In this document: positions 58,817 through 64,000 of the stretch, one piece after another
Layout of the letters: the number at the start of each line of letters is the position of its first letter
Numbering within the stretch: the stretch's first letter is position 1
Origin: Antrihabitans stalagmiti
GTDB taxonomy: Bacteria; Actinomycetota; Actinomycetes; Mycobacteriales; Mycobacteriaceae
Reading direction: 5' to 3'
NCBI RefSeq assembly: GCF_016482825.1
Contig: NZ_JAEMNV010000006.1
Location: forward strand, 124,001-188,000
Length of the DNA: 64,000 bases
Program-made: the position numbers and the translations under genes
Notes under the pieces: generated by a model
Databases searched by the model: none
What the model was told of the DNA's origin: nothing
What the model saw: the letters and a program-made list of their open reading frames with translations, nothing else

Positions 58817-59387
58817 GACGTGACCGTAATGGCAGGCTCCGACACATTCGGGAGCGGCACGCATCTCCCGTAGAAGTTGGTAACCGAGTGAATTCGAGGG
58901 GCTCGATGGACTATCCGCTGCATCGCTGTGGCACGGTCGGCCGACCGCAGCGGCCGTTATAGCTTTCCGCAGAAAACTATAAATAGCGCGAACGAATTTA
59001 TAGTTACGCTGATGACGCTTCGCCAACCACTTCGGCACAGACTGCGTAAAGCGTGCGTTCGGAAGCTTAGAGTGGGCGCAGCGGGACGCCAGTGGTCGAG
59101 AACCGCGTAGGCAGGCAGTGCGGATCGCTGCCTCGACGGTCGTGTTGGTCGGAGTCTTTGCCGGCTGCGCACGGGAAGCGGGTGACGGAGCTGCCGCAAG
59201 TGCAGACGGTCACTCTCTGACGACGGTGAACGACTTTTCCTTTTCCACGGCCTCCTTTGCACGGCAACTCGAAACCACGCTGGAACGGCGGTGTTCGGCG
59301 AAGCCAACCCGGCAACGATTACGTCCACCTGCGATCTTTGGCGACTCTGAAAGAGCGATCTCGGTTGACGTTATGTACTCTCCACCC
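58817..59387. other. AT-richer intergenic region between the SNF2 operon and the toxin gene
   Basis: This interval separates the divergent SNF2 and toxin genes. It holds the TTATAG/CTATAA half-site array (58957-59003). Open frames on both strands here (for example a plus-strand one from 59118 starting like a lipoprotein, and a minus-strand one at 58957-59328) lack ribosome-binding sites and have poor codon use, so I treat them as non-coding. The toxin promoter presumably lies in 59300-59380, around GGTTGACGTTATG. Confidence 0.5.
58957..59005. promoter_or_regulatory. TTATAG/CTATAA half-site array, probable operator
   Basis: TTATAG at 58957, CTATAA at 58977 and TTATAG at 58998 alternate in orientation at 20 and 21 bp steps, about two helical turns. 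The second pair is part of a perfect 10-bp inverted repeat, AACTATAAAT (58975-58984) and ATTTATAGTT (58996-59005), with an 11-nt spacer. It is far more AT-rich than its surroundings and lies upstream of the SNF2 operon. The regulator is unknown. Confidence 0.65.
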
Positions 59388-61202
59388 ATGGCGGGGTGGG
59401 GGAACACAGCTGAAACTGGCGTGCCTGCGGGCAGTTATACCTGGGGGCCAAAGGTCCGAAAGCAGCTTCCGAGTAGGCGCTGGCGAATAGCAGCGACGAT
59501 TCTAGCGATCTGTCTATTGATTGGTGCAGTAGCGGTTGCCACACCGCCGCTGATAGTTGATGGCTCCCCGACCCAGTCTCGCGAATCGATTGCGCGCGAG
59601 CAGTTGATCCTTGCGCAGGTCGATATGGCTCAAGCGCCGGGCCAACGCTTCGTCGGCACGGTAAGCACGCCTTCCGGCGACACCACAGTAAGTATCGATC
59701 TGCAAATATCGAGCGCTGGACTCGGCATGGGGACGATCACCCTCGATGGCCTCGATATGCAGTACCTCGGAGTCGACGGCGAGTCATTTCTACGCGCACC
59801 CGAACCGTTCTGGCGATACGTTGGAAAACTTCCCAGCGACGCAAAGACACTTAGCGAGCAGTGGGCGAAGATCCCATCGGACCTATTCGGCCTCGACTTC
59901 ACGACCGACCTTGCGCCATCCAAACTCGCGCTCGCCCTCGACCCCAATGAGGAAACCGGCGAACCGCTAACGATCGGCGAGCCTACCGATGTTGACGGCC
60001 TACGGTCACTCCCGATAACCAGCGGCAACTACACAACCTATGTCGCTATTGAGAGCGGTTCCTCGGCGACCGAACCAACACCTTCGCCAGCTTCGCCTGT
60101 GCCATCGTCTCCGGTTCGGCCGCCACATTCTCTGGCACCCGTGCCACCGGGGGCATCAACGCCGCCCTCCAATTCATCGCCGGGTCCTGTGCGGCCCGCA
60201 ATGTTCGACAAGGACCCCGGCGCGCCAGCACCGCCACCGCTACCTCCGCCGCCTGCCCGATCCGGAAAGATCACTCGCATCGAGATTGATCATCAAAAAT
60301 CACCCAAAAGATCGCTCGGGACATCAGATCTGAACACATCAAACCTGACGCCTGAGCAGACTCGCGAATTGTTTGGCGAAATGGAACGCCACGGCCGAAC
60401 CGATCTCGTTACATCGGTGGACAGCGACGTTGCGTTTGAAACACAGGGACAAGTCGAGTTGGCTCCATGCGGTCCGACATCATGTGTCGCCAACGCCACA
60501 ATCTCAAATACGATCGCGGGCGCCGCCGACAATCCAAAGTCGATCTACGCGACCGTTGATTTCAACTTCACCTTGGACGGCGCCCCCGTGGGGTCATGCA
60601 GCCAACAAGTAGTGATGCCGCCGAACGGGTCATCGTCCACCAGCTGTCCGGTCACCTACTCGGTGCCACGTGACGGACGGAGCCATACAACAGCCGTCAC
60701 CGTTCGAACAACGGCTCGTGCCATGTTTCCGGAGCATATCGAGCAGATACTGCGGATTATTGCAGCGAACGGCGATGCCCTGCGAGCAGTTACGGAGGCT
60801 CAGAAGATCGGCGAATGGGTGCCGACCAACCACGGACAAAGCAAACGCGCGGCGGTCTATCAAAGCCAGATCAGCGGGCTCCCGGCGGGCGTCGAGTATG
60901 AAGTCAACGGCGTGAAGTTCGATGGATACGGCGGTGGCGTCCTCCTCGACGCCAAAGGGTTGGGCTACAGCACCTTCTTCGAGTTGGGTCCGGACGGACA
61001 ATATCGGCCGCAGGGATGGTACAAGAACAGCGGCAATTACGACAAGCTCCTAACGGAAGCGAGAAATCAGGTCAAGGCCGCAGATGGCCGTCCAATTGAA
61101 TGGCACATCGCCGAAGAGTTTGCCGCAAACGCTATCCGTCAGTTGTTCGAGGCAGAAGGCATTCGCGGAGTAACGATTGTATTCGTTCCCCCAAACCCAT
61201 GA
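59388..61202 (+). CDS. membrane-anchored polymorphic toxin with Tox-REase-5-like nuclease domain
   Basis: From ATG 59388 (59373 possible) the protein has 604 residues. One membrane helix (33-53, RIAATILAICLLIGAV) follows a short Gly-rich cytoplasmic tail. An exported domain resembling LppX/LolA-type lipoproteins (about 60-220; LDMQYLGVDGESFLRAPEPF) comes next, then a Pro/Ser-rich linker (225-305). The C-terminal 110 residues match the restriction-endonuclease-fold toxin domain Tox-REase-5: VNGVKFDGYGGGVLLDAKG with Asp521 and Lys523 as a DxK site, and GRPIEWHIAEEFAANAIR. It should cut nucleic acid in target cells; the secretion route is unclear. The immunity candidate follows after 30 bp. Codons are more AT-rich than elsewhere. 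Confidence 0.85.
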   Translation: MAGWGNTAETGVPAGSYTWGPKVRKQLPSRRWRIAATILAICLLIGAVAVATPPLIVDGSPTQSRESIAREQLILAQVDMAQAPGQRFVGTVSTPSGDTTVSIDLQISSAGLGMGTITLDGLDMQYLGVDGESFLRAPEPFWRYVGKLPSDAKTLSEQWAKIPSDLFGLDFTTDLAPSKLALALDPNEETGEPLTIGEPTDVDGLRSLPITSGNYTTYVAIESGSSATEPTPSPASPVPSSPVRPPHSLAPVPPGASTPPSNSSPGPVRPAMFDKDPGAPAPPPLPPPPARSGKITRIEIDHQKSPKRSLGTSDLNTSNLTPEQTRELFGEMERHGRTDLVTSVDSDVAFETQGQVELAPCGPTSCVANATISNTIAGAADNPKSIYATVDFNFTLDGAPVGSCSQQVVMPPNGSSSTSCPVTYSVPRDGRSHTTAVTVRTTARAMFPEHIEQILRIIAANGDALRAVTEAQKIGEWVPTNHGQSKRAAVYQSQISGLPAGVEYEVNGVKFDGYGGGVLLDAKGLGYSTFFELGPDGQYRPQGWYKNSGNYDKLLTEARNQVKAADGRPIEWHIAEEFAANAIRQLFEAEGIRGVTIVFVPPNP

Positions 61203-61232
61203 GTTGGTCGATCTTGTCCGAGAGGCGCAACG

Positions 61233-61625
61233 ATGAGCTTTAGCTTCACAATTTGCAAATTTGGTCCGGAGGAGACGGTTGTCAAGCTCAGCAGCGACGT
61301 TGTCACGGCACTCATAGGTGACTACTCGCTAGAGCCAACCGACACACCTGACAGTTACATTTTTCACGATGGAAATGAAACGTCGGAAGTAGACGTTCTC
61401 CGCGGCGGGATGAGCCTGGACTTTCCACGTCCGCTAGCTAGCGACCGGATGACGCAACTGTTGTTCGATGCGCTCTCTCGAACCGGCGCGACGCTATTTT
61501 CGTCGAGCTTCGAGGGGGTCCTTACGACGAATCCCGCTCAATCTGAGTACGTGCCTGGGAGTCTGCAGCCGACTACGGTGATTGAGCGTTGGCAAGATAT
61601 CGACGCGTACCTTGCCGAGCAGTAG
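61233..61625 (+). CDS. probable immunity protein for the nuclease toxin
   Basis: ATG 61233 follows GAGAGG, 30 bp after the toxin stop. The 130-residue acidic, cytoplasmic protein (starts MSFSFTICKFGPEETVVKL; ends ERWQDIDAYLAEQ) lacks a signal peptide. Small acidic proteins in this position normally bind and block the partner nuclease. The sequence did not match an immunity family I could name with confidence; Imm52-like partners are usual for Tox-REase-5 toxins. Base composition matches the toxin gene rather than the flanking chromosome. Confidence 0.75.
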   Translation: MSFSFTICKFGPEETVVKLSSDVVTALIGDYSLEPTDTPDSYIFHDGNETSEVDVLRGGMSLDFPRPLASDRMTQLLFDALSRTGATLFSSSFEGVLTTNPAQSEYVPGSLQPTTVIERWQDIDAYLAEQ

Positions 61626-61889
61626 TTCAGTTGACCGCACAACGGTAATGCTGAAGGACGGACAGAACCCACTGTCATCTCTGCTCGGCAGGTCCGGACG
61701 GTGCGTTCGCTCATCAAGAATACGGCCTGGTTTCCGGGCAGAGGTTCTCTCTAGCTTGTGTAGGTCAACGTCGCTCTTCGGCCGACCAAGGCAACTAAGT
61801 TTGCGTACGCGTGCATAAGGCTGGACGCTTATAGGATTGTGCCTCGCGCCGGTGCTTGAGCACGCATTCGTAGGCTTAGGAAGGGTGCC

Positions 61890-62138
61890 ATGTCCAACCC
61901 CCGCCGCAGGTCGCGAACTACTTCTGACGCCCTCGCCGACCGATTCGTCGCGCGTCGTCACCAGCTTAGCCTGACCCAGACAGAGCTCGCGGACCTTGCA
62001 GGCGTTTCGCGGTCCAGCGTTCAGGCGATCGAAGCTGGCAAGCGCACAATCCAACTCGATGTCGTTTCAGCGATCGCGGAGGCGCTTGGTTGCGACCTCG
62101 TCCCCATCACCAGAGCCGGCAAGGCGGTGTCGGCATGA
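61890..62138 (+). CDS. hipB: HipB-like XRE antitoxin/regulator
   Basis: This 82-residue helix-turn-helix protein has the XRE core RHQLSLTQTELADLAGVSRSSVQAIEAGKRTIQLDVVSAIAEAL (residues 23-67, read in parts) after a short basic N-terminus. The KRTIQLDVVSAIAEALG ending is typical of HipB. Its stop overlaps the ATG of the hipA remnant (ATGA), the standard hipBA arrangement. HipB neutralises the HipA kinase and represses the operon. TTATAGGAT at about 61829 is a plausible -10 element. With hipA destroyed, it is an orphan regulator. Confidence 0.85.
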   Translation: MSNPRRRSRTTSDALADRFVARRHQLSLTQTELADLAGVSRSSVQAIEAGKRTIQLDVVSAIAEALGCDLVPITRAGKAVSA

Positions 62139-62577
62139 CCGCCGCCGACAGGCTCAACGCGGTGTATCCCGCCGCTAAATACTGAATCAAGACCGAGGAG
62201 ATCGTCGGTGCATTGAGTTCGGTGTGTGAGCGCGGTGACGGATCGGCACGCGCTGCGACGCTCGATGTCCTTCGCCTCGTTGTGTATTCGTATGCAATCG
62301 GCAACGGCGATCTGCATGGCAAGTACTTCTCGGTGTTCTGGCGGGATCCGATGGCGCTCGACTTCTACGGTCGGGCGAACAAGCGGACACGTCGGCACTT
62401 CGTCGAATCTGCTCGTCGGCTCGGCCTACGGAGCGAGCGTTGACACGGATGCTGGACCAGGTCTGCAGCGGTGTCCTTGCCGGCGCCGAGAAGGTGGACG
62501 ACATCGGCTTTGCCGACAAGGACACGTCGCGTTTGCGAGAGCTGTTGTTGCACAGAGTGGATGAGCTGCAGAGCTAG
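62135..62577 (+). pseudogene. hipA: hipA remnant (kinase toxin pseudogene)
   Basis: The frame starts at ATG 62135 but joins directly to a late part of HipA (RLNAVYPAAKY), so most of the N-terminal half is deleted. TGA at 62183 interrupts before IKTEEIVGALSSVCERGDG. The catalytic NGDLHGK segment is present (YAIGNGDLHGKYFSVF) but runs straight into RDPMALDFYGRANKRTRR, meaning the intervening segment is deleted. After a stop at 62441-62443 the tail continues in another frame (TRMLDQVCSG ... LLLHRVDELQS, ending TAG 62577). No functional HipA can be made. The line-up with HipA is from memory of the family. Confidence 0.85.
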
Positions 62578-62580
62578 GCG

Positions 62581-63225
62581 CTACTTCCCATCCATCGCCC
62601 CCGCGCGGTCGGCGTCGGAGAAGCCTTCGACCTTCGCGCCCGGAGCTGCAGCTCGCTTGCGACTGGTGTAGCTCGCTGCCGCGGCAAAGGCGTTCGTCAC
62701 GCCCGCAGGCGACGCCGCGTAGGTGATTGAGTTGGTCGATTTGAAGCCCATCTGCTCACCGATCGCGACCGCATCGATGTTCGCGCCGAGGAACAGGTAG
62801 TCCCAAGCGAATTCGCTTTCCTGCCTGGTGATCACCTCTTTGACGGCGTGATGCGTCCAGTCCTTGCTGGCGTTTTCGTGACCGTCGGTGAGGACGACGA
62901 CGATCACCTGACCCGGCCGCTCGTGCTCCGGCTTCGCGGCGAGCTCCTCGCCGATTTCGGTTGTGAGACGGCCGATTCCGTCGTACAACGCCGTCACGCC
63001 ACGCGGCTGCAGATCGAGCGGCGGGACGTCCGCGATCGGGACGTTGGAGTACACGCGCTCGTAGTGATCGTCGAACTGCGCGAGCGTCACCGTCACCGAG
63101 CCGGGCTGTTCACGCTGCTTCGCGATGTAGGCGTCGAAGCCGCCCTGGGTGTCGCCTTTGATCGAATGCATCGAGCCGGAACGGTCCAGGAGGACGGCAA
63201 TAAGGGTGAGGTCGGGGTTCGTCAT
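62581..63225 (-). CDS. VWA domain protein
   Basis: ATG 63225 follows AAGGAGC at 6 nt. The 214-residue protein is almost wholly a VWA domain: MIDAS LLDRSGSMHSIKG, ALYDGIGRLTTEIG and VVLTDGHENASKDW. It resembles stand-alone VWA proteins encoded with tellurite/phage-stress or NAD-processing genes. It is cytoplasmic and lacks a ligand-binding partner domain. A NADAR gene lies 63 bp upstream on the same strand, so the two may be cotranscribed. Confidence 0.87.
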   Translation of the reverse strand: MTNPDLTLIAVLLDRSGSMHSIKGDTQGGFDAYIAKQREQPGSVTVTLAQFDDHYERVYSNVPIADVPPLDLQPRGVTALYDGIGRLTTEIGEELAAKPEHERPGQVIVVVLTDGHENASKDWTHHAVKEVITRQESEFAWDYLFLGANIDAVAIGEQMGFKSTNSITYAASPAGVTNAFAAAASYTSRKRAAAPGAKVEGFSDADRAGAMDGK

Positions 63226-63287
63226 CTGCGGCTCCTTGGCGTTGGGCTTGTATCTCCACAGTGCCTGCGCGCCGAGCCGACTGCCAC

Positions 63288-63845
63288 CTATTTGAGGAGT
63301 TCGTCCCGCACGCGCATAAGTACGAAGCCGAGACGATTCTGGCCGGGCCATTGCGATGGCGTCGCGAGTCGTTCGTCGTCAGCGGCAATGCCTGCGCCCC
63401 AAATGGAATCGGTAGGGCTCGCCTCGACGAGGACGTTCTTGCCCGTCGACGTCAGGTAATCGCCGAGCGCGCCGACCTGGCTGAACTTGGCGAGGTTGGC
63501 CTTGTAGACGACGTCGACGCTGATGCGCGTCCACTCGTCGGCGTCGTAGCCGGTGACTTTGCGCCCGAGCTTCTTGATCTTCGACGGGTTCTTCGCGCCG
63601 AGGATGATCTCGGCCTTGTCCTCGTCGCCGAACGTAGTTGCCTTCTGCCACATCATGTATTGCTCGGCGGAGGTGAAGTTGTGGTCGTCGAGGGTGAAGT
63701 TGGAGATGTACCACTGGCTCAAGCACTCTGGCCCGACGACACCCGTCTCCGACGGCTTTGCATTCAAGAACGGCACCATGACGAGTGGGACGCCCTCGGC
63801 TTCGGCATCGCAGAGTTCGCGGTAGTCACTACTCGGATCGACCAT
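63288..63845 (-). CDS. NADAR domain protein (YbiA-like)
   Basis: This 185-residue protein has NADAR features: LSQWYISNFTLDDHNFTSAEQYMMWQKA (read in parts, about 43-70), followed by ILGAKNPSKIKKLGRKV and ending with SIWGAGIAADDERL and WPGQNRLGFVLMRVRDEL. NADAR proteins remove ADP-ribose-type modifications or hydrolyse riboflavin-pathway N-glycosides, and some act as antitoxins to ADP-ribosyltransferases. No ADP-ribosyltransferase is visible in the window, though a partial gene lies immediately upstream. Confidence 0.88.
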   Translation of the reverse strand: MVDPSSDYRELCDAEAEGVPLVMVPFLNAKPSETGVVGPECLSQWYISNFTLDDHNFTSAEQYMMWQKATTFGDEDKAEIILGAKNPSKIKKLGRKVTGYDADEWTRISVDVVYKANLAKFSQVGALGDYLTSTGKNVLVEASPTDSIWGAGIAADDERLATPSQWPGQNRLGFVLMRVRDELLK

Positions 63846-63870
63846 CAGGCAAGGTTACGGGGCGCTGGTA

Positions 63871-64000
63871 TCAGGTTTGCGCGAGGCGGGTGGCAATGTC
63901 GGCGGCCGGGATCCATACGAACTTTCGTCCGTTTTTTGTGCGGCTGAGCAGGCCGCGAGCCTCCAGCGCCATTAGGTCCTGTCGTGCACGCTCGCCGCTG
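63871..64000 (-). CDS. C-terminal part of a gene running off the right edge
   Basis: An open frame on the minus strand enters at the window end and stops at TGA 63871-63873. It encodes 42 residues containing GERARQDLMALEARGLLSRT and GRKFVWIPAAD, which look like a small winged-helix or Fic-type C-terminal tail. The product cannot be identified. Its stop lies 25 bp before the NADAR start, so it probably heads the NADAR-VWA transcription unit. Confidence 0.6.
   Translation of the reverse strand, partial: SGERARQDLMALEARGLLSRTKNGRKFVWIPAADIATRLAQT

Noticed and set aside
58817-59038. N-terminal extension of the SNF2 protein by 74 residues
   Set aside because: The added residues are basic and low in family resemblance and overlap the putative operator. 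The start at 58816 begins the conserved part.
58957-59328. A 123-residue minus-strand open frame upstream of the SNF2 gene
   Set aside because: Arg/Ser-rich composition typical of an out-of-frame reading, no start signals, and it spans the AT-rich half-site array.
59118-59387. An N-terminal extension of the toxin that begins like a lipoprotein (signal plus lipobox-like VFAGC)
   Set aside because: There is no ribosome-binding site, it would place a second membrane signal before the real helix, and codon use is poor. Starts at 59373 or 59388 fit better.
62135-62443. An intact small gene in place of the hipA remnant
   Set aside because: The HipA catalytic motif and tail appear in separate pieces, broken by an in-frame TGA and a frame change, so no continuous product is possible.

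Overview
The window is a high-GC actinobacterial chromosome segment. Its gene content suggests a mycolic-acid-containing Mycobacteriales member, most like Rhodococcus or another Nocardiaceae: a FadD15-type acyl-CoA ligase, a DesA3-type membrane desaturase, a secreted LIP-family lipase, three DUF3558 lipoproteins, a single-chain 1,817-residue acyl-CoA carboxylase and paired acyl-CoA dehydrogenases. No rRNA, tRNA, CRISPR array, transposase or phage gene was seen. The genus is an inference from gene content, not from a marker sequence.

Layout. 0-5 kb: VOC protein, glutathionyl-hydroquinone reductase-like enzyme, and a divergent PadR regulator plus DHA2-type MFS exporter, with a perfect 18-bp palindrome between them. 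5-20 kb: scattered metabolic genes, including an AMP-ligase lacking its C-terminal domain, tyrosine phosphatase, sulfite-oxidase-like molybdoenzyme, TetR, hydrolase, FadD15-like ligase, nitrilase, DEAD-box helicase, RidA, and an acyl-CoA dehydrogenase pair. 21-32 kb: a catabolic island. A five-gene operon encodes a class III aminotransferase, a FAD/4Fe-4S oxidase, a semialdehyde dehydrogenase, a GntR/FCD regulator and a 2-hydroxyacid dehydrogenase. Beside it lie two maleate isomerase/Asp-Glu racemase-like proteins, a DUF3830 protein and an amidase. ATTGTNNACAAT occurs in exactly the three control regions of this island, so I infer one GntR regulon. 32-48 kb: endonuclease IV, lipase, MacB/FtsX-type ABC exporter, DUF3558 lipoproteins, the large carboxylase, the desaturase, and a short operon with two very small proteins.

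48.3-58.8 kb, minus strand: a six-gene operon (SNF2-SWIM helicase, SWIM protein, DUF5691, MoxR-type AAA+ ATPase, DUF5682, VWA protein). All five junctions are 4-nt stop/start overlaps, which argues for one co-produced machine of unknown purpose. Upstream lie three TTATAG/CTATAA half-sites about two helical turns apart.

59-62.6 kb is more AT-rich and looks acquired. It holds a membrane-anchored polymorphic toxin with a C-terminal Tox-REase-5-like nuclease domain, its likely immunity protein, and a hipBA locus whose hipA is a decayed pseudogene. The right edge has a VWA protein, a NADAR-domain protein and a partial gene. Four copies of a 40-46 bp hairpin repeat sit at gene 3' ends (10.2, 28.5, 37.7 and 38.2 kb) and probably serve as a mobile or amplified terminator-like element.
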